Positions 9,128-17,226 of a stretch of 64,000 nt of DNA are shown here, piece after piece. Where the stretch lies: positions 82,966-146,965 of the forward strand of contig CATLBR010000004.1 of NCBI GenBank assembly GCA_949879795.1, written 5' to 3'. The notes beneath the pieces are model-generated. The model made no database searches. It was not told the DNA's origin and was given only the letters and a program-made list of their open reading frames with translations. The stretch's first letter is position 1; each line of letters begins with the position of its first letter. A program made the position numbers and the translations under genes. Source of the stretch: an uncultured Hungatella sp. (GTDB lineage Bacteria; Bacillota; Clostridia; Lachnospirales; Lachnospiraceae).

Positions 9128-9781
9128 ATGAAGTCAATATTGATAATCGGGATGGGGCGGTTTGGACGCCATCTGTGCAGGAATCTGGCAGATCTGGGCA
9201 ACCAGCTGATGATCGTAGATCTGGTGGAGGAGAACCTGGAGGAGATGCTGCCCTATGTGGTCAGCGCTAAGATCGGCGACTGCACCAATGAAAATGTGCT
9301 GAGAACTCTGGGAATCGACAACTTTGATGTATGCTTTATCTGTATAGGGACCAATTTTCAGAGCAGCCTGGAGATCACCAGCATGGTGAAGGAACTTGGA
9401 GGCAAGTATGTGGTCAGCAAGGCGAACCGGGACATCCACGCCAAGTTCCTTCTGAGAAACGGTGCCGACGAGGTGATCTATCCGGATCGGGACATCGCAG
9501 AGAAGATAGCCGTGCGCTACAGCGCCAACCATGTGTTTGACTATATTGAGCTGACGGATGAGTACTCCATCTATGAGACCCCGCCCCTTCCCCAGTGGGT
9601 GGGAAAGAGCCTGAAGGAATCGGATATCCGCAACCGCCACCACATCAATGTGCTGGGGACCAAGAGAGGAGAGGAGGCGAATCTGATGCCGCCTGCAGAT
9701 TATATCATTCGGTCCGACGACCACATGATGATTATCGGGAAAAAGACGGATATTGACAAATTGCTGGAAGACATGAAGTAG
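9128..9781 (+). CDS. ktrA: Potassium channel gating subunit, TrkA/KtrA family
   Basis: Cytosolic regulator that forms the octameric gating ring under KtrB. The RCK N-domain has the nucleotide-binding GMGRFGRHL motif and the acidic end of the second strand (MIVDLVEE). A TrkA-C domain occupies about residues 140-217 (DYIIRSDDHMMIIGK). The 217-residue length matches KtrA. ATG 9128 follows GAGGAGG with good spacing; an upstream in-frame ATG (9104) lacks a site. Confidence 0.93.
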   Translation: MKSILIIGMGRFGRHLCRNLADLGNQLMIVDLVEENLEEMLPYVVSAKIGDCTNENVLRTLGIDNFDVCFICIGTNFQSSLEITSMVKELGGKYVVSKANRDIHAKFLLRNGADEVIYPDRDIAEKIAVRYSANHVFDYIELTDEYSIYETPPLPQWVGKSLKESDIRNRHHINVLGTKRGEEANLMPPADYIIRSDDHMMIIGKKTDIDKLLEDMK

Positions 9782-9800
9782 CAGGGAGACAATAAAAGAG

Positions 9801-9829
9801 TTGCGTTTGCCAGAATGTTGTGATAGAAT
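9801..9829 (+). promoter_or_regulatory. Predicted sigma-A promoter of the ABC importer operon
   Basis: TTGCGT (9801-9806), 17-base spacer, TAGAAT (9824-9829). It lies 20 bases after ktrA and would start transcription near 9836, leaving a leader of about 250 bases before the first importer gene. Confidence 0.6.
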
Positions 9830-9835
9830 GTGACT

Positions 9836-10089
9836 GTTGAGAAAATGTCGTCATGAAGACGTCGAAAGGCACAGAAGTGCATAGCGGCCGGGAGGCCATG
9901 GAAGTATCCGGGCTGTCAGAGCCGGGGAATGTTTGAAAAGTCTGAATTTTATGCCATGAAGGCGTATGAATTTTCATTAAGGAGATTCATACGCCTGTTT
10001 TGTTGCAGGATTAGGGAATATATACCGGTTTCAGGTTTTCCCGAACCGGGATATTGAAACACAGAAAACAGGCGGGGTGTGAATAAACC
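9836..10089 (+). promoter_or_regulatory. Structured leader with transcription attenuator, candidate riboswitch
   Basis: This 300-base gap holds no convincing gene. Several small hairpins can be drawn: GCAC/GTGC around 9870-9882, GGCC/GGCC at about 9885-9896, and CCGG-GCT/AGCCGG around 9909-9925. They are followed by a strong terminator and then about 90 bases of untranslated RNA before the first importer gene. Promoter, folded domain, terminator and gene is the layout of a transcription-controlling riboswitch. No known riboswitch consensus could be matched by eye. A metal sensor is a guess based only on the downstream genes. Confidence 0.4.
9960..10002 (+). terminator. Intrinsic terminator in the importer leader
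   Basis: A perfect 11-bp stem: AGGCGTATGAA (9960-9970) pairs with TTCATACGCCT (9986-9996), then GTTTTGTT. It lies downstream of a promoter and upstream of the importer, so it may act as an attenuator and not only as the ktrA terminator. Confidence 0.8.
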
Positions 10090-11031
10090 ATGATTAAGTA
10101 CATTTTGAGAAGGATGATACAGCTGGCGGCTGTGCTGCTGGGAGTCACATTTCTCACATTTATCATAACCTGGGCGGCGCCCAGCGATGGGGCAGAGATG
10201 AAATATGTGTCCATGGGCATGATTCCGTCCCCCGAGCTTCTGGAGCAGACAAGAGAGGGGATGGGGCTGAATGACCCTGTGCTGGTTCAGTATGTGCGTT
10301 GGCTGGGCGCCGCCGTGACAGGTGACCTGGGCGAATCCGTGAAATTCGGCGATCCTGTTCTGACACAGCTGGCAAAAAAGCTGCCCATGACCCTGAAGCT
10401 GGCAGGGGCGGCTATGGCTGTGGTGATTTTTGTATCGCTCCCCCTGGGAATTTTGACTGCGGTGAGGAAAAACACATGGGCGGACTATATTGTCCGGTTC
10501 TTCTCGTTTTTCGGTGTCTCGGTGCCCAATTTCTGGCTGGGGCTCCTTCTGATGTATGTGTTTGCCGTGAGGCTTGGCTGGTTCCGTGTGGTCAGCGGCG
10601 GAACTCCGGGAGGCATGGTGCTGCCTGCCGCCGCCCTTGCCGTCCCCATGGTGTCAGGTTTTGTGCGCCAGATACGGGCGGCTTTTCTGGAGGAACTGAG
10701 TTCTAACTATGTGGTGGGGGCCAGAGCCAGGGGGATACCGGAGAGAACCATCATCTTGTGTCATGTTCTTCCAAACGCTGTTTTTCCTGTTATCACACTG
10801 GCGGGGCTGTCGGCGGGACAGCTTCTGGGCGGGGCGGCCATCATCGAGACCATATTTTCCTGGCAGGGGATCGGAAACATGGTGGTGGAGGCTATCCGTG
10901 TCAGAGACTATCCGCTGATCCAGGGCTATGTGATCTGGATGGCAGTGATCTATGTGACAGTGAATCTTCTGGTGGATGTGAGCTACCATTTTCTGGATCC
11001 TCAGATGCGGCTGGGAAGGAGGGCGGATTAG
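10090..11031 (+). CDS. Nickel/peptide-type ABC transporter permease (NikB/DppB family)
   Basis: First membrane subunit of a cluster C (nickel/oligopeptide) importer, 313 residues. The N-terminal helix MIKYILRRMIQL, the periplasmic LNDPVLVQYVRWL segment and the EAA loop (NYVVGARARGIPERTIILCHVLPNA) match NikB/DppB. Six transmembrane segments are expected. It is followed directly by the second permease, whose ATG abuts its stop. Nickel is suggested by the style of the binding protein; dipeptides remain possible. Confidence 0.85.
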   Translation: MIKYILRRMIQLAAVLLGVTFLTFIITWAAPSDGAEMKYVSMGMIPSPELLEQTREGMGLNDPVLVQYVRWLGAAVTGDLGESVKFGDPVLTQLAKKLPMTLKLAGAAMAVVIFVSLPLGILTAVRKNTWADYIVRFFSFFGVSVPNFWLGLLLMYVFAVRLGWFRVVSGGTPGGMVLPAAALAVPMVSGFVRQIRAAFLEELSSNYVVGARARGIPERTIILCHVLPNAVFPVITLAGLSAGQLLGGAAIIETIFSWQGIGNMVVEAIRVRDYPLIQGYVIWMAVIYVTVNLLVDVSYHFLDPQMRLGRRAD

Positions 11032-11838
11032 ATGAGGCGGAAATGGATGCGGTTTTTCTTGTTTCTTTTTCTTGCGATTCTGGTGTTGTCAGTGGCTGTC
11101 TGGGGTAATCGTCTAGCGCCATGGGACCCGCTGGAGACCGATTTTGAGGCAAAGCTCATGCCGCCCGGAAGGGAACACTGGATGGGAACGGACAATGTGG
11201 GAAGGGATGTTTTTTCACGGATTCTCTGCGGGGCGAGAAATTCTTTTGCCCTGACCTTTCTCATAATTGCCCTGGTGTCTGTTCTGGGGACATGGATCGG
11301 TATGGTGTCAGGGTATTTCGGCGGCCCTCTTGACACGGTTCTCATGAGGGTCACGGACATTCTGCTGGCTTTTCCGGATACGGTCTTCGCCATCGCCGTG
11401 GTGGGGATGCTTGGGCCGGGACTTAAAAACACGGTTACAGCTCTGTCTTTTGTGTGGTGGACTAAATACGCAAGGATGGCGCGGGGGCTGGCCGGCGTCA
11501 TAAGGACCAGGGACTATATCGTCCAGGCACGTTTCGGGGGAGCGGGAACCCTGAAAATACTTGTGTGCTATGTGCTGCCCAATATTGTTCCTCAGGTGAT
11601 TATTATGGCTGCCCTGGATGTGGGAGGGATGATGCTGGCCCTGGCGGGACTCTCGTTTCTGGGATTGGCCTCCCAGCCTCCTGCGCCGGAGTGGGGGTAT
11701 ATGCTGTATGAGGGGAAATCCTACATGCAGACGGCCCCGTGGATCATGATCTTTGCGGGATTGGCCATCTTTGTCACGGTGGTGGTGTTTAATCTTCTGG
11801 GGGACAGCCTGAGAGATATCCTGGACCCTAAAGAGTAG
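11032..11838 (+). CDS. Nickel/peptide-type ABC transporter permease (NikC/DppC family)
   Basis: Second membrane subunit, 268 residues. The family marker HWMGTDNVGRDVFSRILCGARNS is split here as WMGTDNVGRDVFSR and is characteristic of NikC/DppC. The EAA-loop region reads VQARFGGAGTLKILVCYVLPNI. It starts on the base after the NikB-type stop. After it comes a strongly purine-biased stretch leading into the binding-protein gene. Confidence 0.87.
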   Translation: MRRKWMRFFLFLFLAILVLSVAVWGNRLAPWDPLETDFEAKLMPPGREHWMGTDNVGRDVFSRILCGARNSFALTFLIIALVSVLGTWIGMVSGYFGGPLDTVLMRVTDILLAFPDTVFAIAVVGMLGPGLKNTVTALSFVWWTKYARMARGLAGVIRTRDYIVQARFGGAGTLKILVCYVLPNIVPQVIIMAALDVGGMMLALAGLSFLGLASQPPAPEWGYMLYEGKSYMQTAPWIMIFAGLAIFVTVVVFNLLGDSLRDILDPKE

Positions 11839-11891
11839 GGAAAAAGTTGGGAGGGGAATGAGAGAGGAAACGTTGAGGAAGGGAGTGGAAA

Positions 11892-13553
11892 TTGGGAGAG
11901 ATGAGAGAGAATGAGGGGATGATGGGTGAGATGAGAGACAGGAGGAGAGAGACGGGTGATATGAGGAGTGAGAGGAATGTGAGGAATAAGGGGAATTGGC
12001 GAGGAGTGGTTTTGGCGGTGGCGGTTTTGCTGACGGCGGTTTTTGGGGGATGCGGGGGATCGAGGGAACCTGGGGGAGAAGACAGGAATGTGGGGGGTGA
12101 GAGGCATGTGAATGTGGCTTTTTTCTGGATCACTGCGGATTTGGACCCGGCGGTGGATTATCATGGCTGGGTTACTTCCAGGCTGGGAGTGGGGGAGTGT
12201 CTGGTAAAACTCAATGACCGACTCGAGGTGGAAGGGTGTATCGCTGACTCATGGGAGAATGTGGACGATACTACATGGCGTTTTCATATACGGGACGGGG
12301 TGGTCTTCAGCAGCGGCGTGAAGGTGACGGCACAGAGCTGTAAGGACTCCCTGGAGCGGGCGGTGGCTGTGAACGAGAGAGGGGCGGAGTACCTGAAGAT
12401 CGATTCCCTGGAAGCGGAGGGACAGACGCTGACCGTGAGAACCATGGAACCCAACGGGGCTCTTCTCAATAACCTGGCGGAGCCGGTGTTTATTATTGTG
12501 GATACCAGTCAGAGCGATGAGGTGATGAGGCAGAATCCGGTGTGTACCGGCCCCTATGTGGTGGCTTCTTTCGCGTCGGAACAGACGGTGGAACTGGTGA
12601 AAAATGACAGGTACTGGGACGGTCAGCCGGGTCTTGACAGCGCTACGGTGACTCAGATTGTGGATGGGGACGCCAGAGCCATGGCTCTCCAGTCCGGAGA
12701 GATCGATATCACCAACACTATAGACAATACAAGCGTGACTCTGTTTACAGGCAATCCGGATTACAATGTGTCTTCAATCATCAGTCCCAGAGTCAATGTG
12801 GCCTACATGAATCACGCAGAAACCAGCCCTCTTCGGGATATTCAGCTGAGGAGGGCGGTGTCCTGGGCAGTGAATCGGGAGGCCTATGCCGGTCTCATCG
12901 GGGGCAGCGAGGCCCATGGCGTCTACTCGGACGCCGCACCTTTTGGCAATGAGACGGTGACTGGGTTTGGCTATGATAAGGTACAGGCGGAGGCTATCCT
13001 GGACGAGGCAGGGTATGTGGATGTGGATGGAGACGGATACAGGGAAAATCCTGACGGCTCTCCTCTGATCCTGCGGTATCTCCAGGCTGCGGATCACGGC
13101 TCGGCGGACTCGGCGATCCTGGCCGCGGCGGTGCAGTCGGATCTGAGGGACGCAGGTATCCATATGGAGATTCTGGCGGTGGAGAACCTGTCCGAGTACC
13201 AGACCCGGGGCAATTTTGACTTTTATACCGGAAATGACAACTCGGCTCCCACGGGAGATCCCCAGGTGTGGCTGGAGACCATGTACACCGGGCTGGGCAC
13301 ATGGGGGAAGAAAAATCTCACCGGTTTCCAGAGCGACCGTATCGACGGGATCGTGGAGGAGATGGACAGAACTTTTGATATGGAGAGAAGATATGAACTG
13401 GCGGCGGAGGCCTCCCAGGTGCTCAACGACGATGCCGCCAGTCTGTTTTTGACTAACTCCTATCTGAACATGGTGTCATCGGCAAAGGTGAAGCATGCCG
13501 TTCAGCCGGTGGCAGATTATTATTTTATCACAAAGGATCTTACGGTAGAGTAG
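11892..13553 (+). CDS. Nickel/peptide ABC transporter substrate-binding lipoprotein (SBP family 5)
   Basis: Extracellular solute-binding lipoprotein. After a hydrophobic helix ending VFGGC the mature protein starts with HVNVAFFWITADLDPAVDYHGW, here broken as AFFWITADLDPA and YHGW, and DTTWRFHIRDGVVFSSG, typical of family 5. RDIQLRRAVSWAVNRE and AEAILDEAGYVDVDGDG are further family blocks. The 553-residue form has an odd 30-residue N-terminal extension rich in Met, Glu and Arg. The start is therefore uncertain: the ATG at 11961 would give a normal signal peptide (MRSERNVRNKGN then the helix). Nickel is inferred from resemblance to clostridial NikA-like proteins. Confidence 0.82.
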   Translation: MGEMRENEGMMGEMRDRRRETGDMRSERNVRNKGNWRGVVLAVAVLLTAVFGGCGGSREPGGEDRNVGGERHVNVAFFWITADLDPAVDYHGWVTSRLGVGECLVKLNDRLEVEGCIADSWENVDDTTWRFHIRDGVVFSSGVKVTAQSCKDSLERAVAVNERGAEYLKIDSLEAEGQTLTVRTMEPNGALLNNLAEPVFIIVDTSQSDEVMRQNPVCTGPYVVASFASEQTVELVKNDRYWDGQPGLDSATVTQIVDGDARAMALQSGEIDITNTIDNTSVTLFTGNPDYNVSSIISPRVNVAYMNHAETSPLRDIQLRRAVSWAVNREAYAGLIGGSEAHGVYSDAAPFGNETVTGFGYDKVQAEAILDEAGYVDVDGDGYRENPDGSPLILRYLQAADHGSADSAILAAAVQSDLRDAGIHMEILAVENLSEYQTRGNFDFYTGNDNSAPTGDPQVWLETMYTGLGTWGKKNLTGFQSDRIDGIVEEMDRTFDMERRYELAAEASQVLNDDAASLFLTNSYLNMVSSAKVKHAVQPVADYYFITKDLTVE

Positions 13554-13555
13554 AC

Positions 13556-14332
13556 ATGAACATATTGGAATTGGAACATGTGTCAATCGTCTATGGCTGT
13601 GGAAAATCGGCGGTGGAAGATGTGAGTTTCCAGGTGGCAGAAAAGAGTATCTTGGCTGTTGTGGGAGAATCGGGAAGCGGGAAATCCACCATACTCCGGG
13701 CAGTCATGGGCCTTCTGCCCCCCGGGGGAAAGGTGACGGGAGGTGCCATTCGCTTTGATGGCCAGGATATGGGGAACTTTACCCCGGAACAGCTGCGCCG
13801 GCTTCGGGGCAGGGATATAGCCATGGTTTTCCAGAACGCTGGGGAGTATTTAAATCCCAGGAGAAAGGTGGGGGCACAGTATCTGGAGACCCTTGGCTGC
13901 CATCTGGACATTCCCCGGGCAGAACAGAAAAAACTTGCTCTGGATATGCTGGCGGCGCTGAAGCTGACAGACGGAGAGAGAGTCATGAATTCCTATCCGT
14001 TTCAGCTGTCAGGAGGGATGAAGCAGAGGGCGGCCATGGCTATGGCCATGAGCCTGACCCCCAGGCTTCTTCTGGCCGACGAGCCTACGAGCGCCCTGGA
14101 TGTGACCGTACAGGCCCAGGTGGTGCAGGAGATGCTGCAGCTGAGAGAGAACCTGGGGACGGCCATGGTGATCGTGACACACAACATGGGGGTAGCCTCC
14201 AGGATGGCAGACTATATTGTGGTGATGCGGGAGGGGAGAATAAAAGAGCTGGGAACCAGAGACCAGGTGATTCTCACACCGAAGAGCGATTACACCAAGG
14301 AGCTTTTGTCCGCGGCTCCTGCTCTGAAATAA
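13556..14332 (+). CDS. Nickel/peptide ABC transporter ATP-binding protein (NikD/DppD type)
   Basis: First ATPase of the importer, 258 residues. Walker A is GESGSGKST, signature LSGGMKQRAAMAMAM, Walker B LLLADEP with TSALDVTVQ, and the H-loop VTHNMG. It begins 2 bases after the binding-protein stop. It lacks the C-terminal oligopeptide-transporter tail carried by its partner. Confidence 0.88.
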   Translation: MNILELEHVSIVYGCGKSAVEDVSFQVAEKSILAVVGESGSGKSTILRAVMGLLPPGGKVTGGAIRFDGQDMGNFTPEQLRRLRGRDIAMVFQNAGEYLNPRRKVGAQYLETLGCHLDIPRAEQKKLALDMLAALKLTDGERVMNSYPFQLSGGMKQRAAMAMAMSLTPRLLLADEPTSALDVTVQAQVVQEMLQLRENLGTAMVIVTHNMGVASRMADYIVVMREGRIKELGTRDQVILTPKSDYTKELLSAAPALK

Positions 14333-14395
14333 GGGCGGGGGTGTGAGACGGACCAGGCGGGACAAAAGGGGAGCTGGTCAGAACAGGAGGAGAAA

Positions 14396-15370
14396 ATGGC
14401 AGAGGAGACCAGGAGACTTCTGGAACTTTCCCATATATGCAAAGAGTTTGAGCTTAAACAGGGGGAAAGGCTGAAGGCAGTGGCAGACGTGACCTTGTCT
14501 GTAGAAAAGGGAGAGTGGGTGTTTGTGGCAGGCGAGTCGGGGTGCGGCAAGAGCACGCTGGTAAGGCTGGCGGCCCGCACAGAGCCCTTGACATCCGGGA
14601 AGGTTTTATTTGAGGGGAAGGACCTGACTTCTGCCCGGGAAAAGGAGCTGCGGTGGTATCGCCGCCAGGCACAGGTGGTTTTCCAGGATCCCGGAGATGT
14701 GTGCAGTCCCCGGATGAAAGTGGGGCGGTTTCTCATGGAGCCATGGATCAATTTTGAGAAAAAGACCAGGAGAGAGGCGAAGGAGATGGCGCTCTATGCC
14801 CTGGAGAGAGTGGGGCTGTCAAAAGAATTTTTTGAAAAATATCCTCACCAGCTGTCCGGCGGGGAGATGCAGCGGGTCGCCGTGGCCAGGGCCATTGCCC
14901 TGCACCCTGCCCTGCTCATCTGTGACGAGGCCACAAGCGCCCTGGACGTGTCGGTTCAGAGGCAGATTATCCATCTGCTAAGAGAGCATCAGAGGGAGAC
15001 TGGGGTCGGCATATTGTTTATCTGCCATGACCTGGCGCTGGCGGAGAATTTTGGTGACAGGGTGGCGGTTATGTATCTGGGACACATTGTGGAGGTAATG
15101 GCAGGAAATGATCTGAGAAAGCATGCCAGACATCCCTACACCCGGGCACTGCTGGATTCCGTGCTGTCTGTCCGGAGTGACAGGCAAAAGCCCATCCCCG
15201 TTCTGCCCGGCGAGCCTCCCAGCCCTGTGAATCTGCGGGAAGGATGTGTATTCCGCAGCAGGTGCAGGTACGCAGAGGAGGTTTGTGCCAGAAAGATGCC
15301 GGGACCTCGCGAAGTGGGGGATGGGCATTGGGCGGCGTGCTGGAGAGCGCAGGGGTTACCCGAGAGATGA
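14396..15370 (+). CDS. Nickel/peptide ABC transporter ATP-binding protein (NikE/DppF type)
   Basis: Second ATPase, 324 residues. Walker A GESGCGKST, signature LSGGEMQRVAVARA, Walker B LLICDEATSALDVSVQ and H-loop ICHDLALAE are intact. The C-terminus has the oligopeptide/dipeptide-type extension (LPGEPPSPVNLREGC, CRYAEEVC) with four cysteines, which in related proteins holds an Fe-S cluster. That tail is commoner in peptide importers, so the substrate stays open between nickel and peptides. Last gene of the operon. Confidence 0.88.
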   Translation: MAEETRRLLELSHICKEFELKQGERLKAVADVTLSVEKGEWVFVAGESGCGKSTLVRLAARTEPLTSGKVLFEGKDLTSAREKELRWYRRQAQVVFQDPGDVCSPRMKVGRFLMEPWINFEKKTRREAKEMALYALERVGLSKEFFEKYPHQLSGGEMQRVAVARAIALHPALLICDEATSALDVSVQRQIIHLLREHQRETGVGILFICHDLALAENFGDRVAVMYLGHIVEVMAGNDLRKHARHPYTRALLDSVLSVRSDRQKPIPVLPGEPPSPVNLREGCVFRSRCRYAEEVCARKMPGPREVGDGHWAACWRAQGLPER

Positions 15371-15436
15371 GTCTATGGTCTTTACATCCTTTAGCCATTT
15401 GACTATTAGACAAGGGTTATGGGGGCAGGGAAGATG

Positions 15437-16306
15437 TTATTTTTTGCCGCAGAATCCGCACCCGAAGGCCGTCACGGCGCAGCCGCCCAGGGCGGTCTCA
15501 CGGAGTTCGTAGGGAATCCGTCTGCCCACCTGATACGTGGCGGAGAGCATCTGGTCAAAGGGGATCCACTGCCTGATGCCGGCCAGGGCGATCTCCGCCG
15601 CCACGAGAGCGCCTGAAACTCCTGCGGCGTTGCGGTTCTGGCAGGGGTATTCCACCAGGCCGCCTACAGGGTCGCACACCAGGCCCAGCATGTTCATGAG
15701 AACCGTGGAGGCGGCATCCAGACTCTGCCTCGGAGTTCCGTCCATCAGTTCCACGGCAGCGGAAGCCGCCATGGCCGCAGCTACCCCGACTTCTGCCTGG
15801 CAGCCGCCCACGGCCCCGGCCACGGTTGCGTTCCGCATGGCCAGATAACCGATGGCACCTGCGTTAAACAGGCTGTCAATGATTTTTTCATCTGATATAT
15901 GGCGGTGTTTCTGCAGAGACAATATGACTCCCGGAACCACCCCTGCGGAACCGGCCGTGGGGGCGGCCACGATAATTCCCATGGAGGCGTTGACTTCCAG
16001 CACCGCCATGGCGTAGGTGATTCCGGTGCTTAGCACGTCCCCACAGATACTTTTTCCTTCTTCATAGAGTGTATTCAGTTTTTCTGCCTGGCCGCCGATC
16101 AGGCCGCCCATGGATGTCACCGGCGATTTCAGGGGAGAGAGGGCAGAGTCTTTCATGATCTCCAGAACACGGCTCATACGGCTCTGGATCTGTTCATTTC
16201 CGGTTTCTCCCAGGTCACATTCCCTCTGTCTCATGACACGGGAGATGGTCCAGCGATTGGTATCGCACAATTCCAGCAGTTCAGCTGCGTTTTTAAAGTC
16301 TATCAT
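15437..16306 (-). CDS. sdaAA: L-serine dehydratase, iron-sulfur alpha subunit
   Basis: Deaminates L-serine to pyruvate and ammonia with a [4Fe-4S] cluster. The 289 residues contain family blocks SPVTSMGGLIGGQ, AAPTAGSAGVVPG and GYLAMRNATVAGAVGGCQAEVG. The cluster ligands are in GGCQAEVG, LVCDPVGG and the C-terminal CGFC. It lies 49 bases after sdaAB on the minus strand and shares its promoter. Pyruvate from this step can feed the carboxylation and decarboxylation enzymes further along. Confidence 0.95.
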   Translation of the reverse strand: MIDFKNAAELLELCDTNRWTISRVMRQRECDLGETGNEQIQSRMSRVLEIMKDSALSPLKSPVTSMGGLIGGQAEKLNTLYEEGKSICGDVLSTGITYAMAVLEVNASMGIIVAAPTAGSAGVVPGVILSLQKHRHISDEKIIDSLFNAGAIGYLAMRNATVAGAVGGCQAEVGVAAAMAASAAVELMDGTPRQSLDAASTVLMNMLGLVCDPVGGLVEYPCQNRNAAGVSGALVAAEIALAGIRQWIPFDQMLSATYQVGRRIPYELRETALGGCAVTAFGCGFCGKK

Positions 16307-16355
16307 GGTTTTCTCCGTTCTGTATGCTCTGTATTTTTTATATGGATATGGCCTG

Positions 16356-17027
16356 CTACTGATTGTGGACGATCATCACGTCTTCCACATTGGGATTATC
16401 CAAAAGCTGCTGTTTGATATCATCGGGAAGTAGGTTGTCGGACTCCACGATGGTGTATGCCTTCTCTCCTTTGGATTCCCGAAAGATCCTCATAAACGCT
16501 ATGTTAACTCCGTGTTCGCTTAATACTCTGGTAATGTGGGCCGCCACTCCAGGCCTGTCCCGCTGGGTGACGATCACCGCGTTGTAGTCTCCGGTAAAAT
16601 CCACATTCACATGATCGATCTGAGTGATTCTCATCTTTCCACCGCCCAGAGACTCGCCCCGCACCGTCATCTCGCTTCCGTCATCGCTGATCATCCGAAT
16701 GTCCACGGTGTTTGGGTGGACATCGGTTTCCGCCGTGTCTGGTATAAACTCAAAGTCGAGACCTCTCTCCCGCGCGATCTGCCGGGAATCCCGAATCCGG
16801 ATATCATCGGTGGCAAATCCCATAATCCCTCCAAGGAGGGCCCGGTCCGTCCCATGACCGTGGTATGTCTTGGCAAATGAGCCGTAGAGAGTAAATTCTA
16901 CCTTTTTTAAATTACCGCTTTTCATCTTCTGCGCCAGATAGGCGATGGCGCAGGCTCCTGCGGTGTGGGAGCTGGAAGGCCCTACCATGCTGGGGCCAAG
17001 TACATCAAATACACTGATAAATGACAT
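16356..17027 (-). CDS. sdaAB: L-serine dehydratase, iron-sulfur beta subunit with ACT domain
   Basis: Partner subunit of the two-subunit serine dehydratase. The N-terminal domain carries SVFDVLGPSMVGPSSSHTAGA, seen as VLGPSMVGPSSSHTAG, and the middle has HGHGTDRALLGGIMGF. The C-terminal ~75 residues form an ACT domain (VTQRDRPGVAAHITRVLSE), which may bind serine as regulator. 223 residues is the usual length. First gene of the minus-strand operon. Confidence 0.95.
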   Translation of the reverse strand: MSFISVFDVLGPSMVGPSSSHTAGACAIAYLAQKMKSGNLKKVEFTLYGSFAKTYHGHGTDRALLGGIMGFATDDIRIRDSRQIARERGLDFEFIPDTAETDVHPNTVDIRMISDDGSEMTVRGESLGGGKMRITQIDHVNVDFTGDYNAVIVTQRDRPGVAAHITRVLSEHGVNIAFMRIFRESKGEKAYTIVESDNLLPDDIKQQLLDNPNVEDVMIVHNQ

Positions 17028-17080
17028 GCTGTTTCTCCTTGTCTGTTCATTGACGGATGTCCGTAAACGTTTATGGATAA

Positions 17081-17109
17081 ATTATACAAAAAAATATTTT
17101 TATATTCAA
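17081..17109 (-). promoter_or_regulatory. Predicted sigma-A promoter of sdaAB-sdaAA
   Basis: On the minus strand TTGAAT (17109-17104), 17-base spacer, TATAAT (17086-17081). Just downstream, around the expected start of transcription, is a 12-base palindrome (ACGGATGTCCGT, 17053-17064), a possible operator. Confidence 0.7.
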
Positions 17110-17159
17110 GGACAGATTCATGTCAGTTTTACAATACCCTTGCAGTCAGGATAATTTCT

Positions 17160-17189
17160 GCATATTCTCATCTGTCTTTGGACATAGTA
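17160..17189 (+). promoter_or_regulatory. Predicted sigma-G (forespore) promoter of spoVAD
   Basis: GCATA (17160-17164), 18-base spacer, CATAGTA (17183-17189). Both boxes and the spacing fit the sigma-G consensus known from Bacillus (GNATR, 18, CATNNTA). No sigma-A-like pair was found at this position. The ribosome site AAAGGAG (17213-17219) follows before ATG 17227. Confidence 0.7.
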
Positions 17190-17226
17190 TTCCTAAACTA
17201 AAACCCAAGCCAAAAGGAGTAGAGAT

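Noticed and set aside
9853..9936. Possible 27-codon leader peptide in the importer leader
   Set aside because: No ribosome site before its ATG, and the same bases form small hairpins; no codon-run typical of attenuation peptides.
9840..9960. NiCo or cobalamin riboswitch identity for the importer leader
   Set aside because: The conserved junction sequences of these classes, including a GCCACTG-type cobalamin box, were not found by eye; kept as an unnamed candidate.
14396..15370. Firm naming of the importer as nickel-specific from the ATPase genes
   Set aside because: The NikE-type protein has the cysteine-bearing tail common in peptide importers, so substrate is left open.
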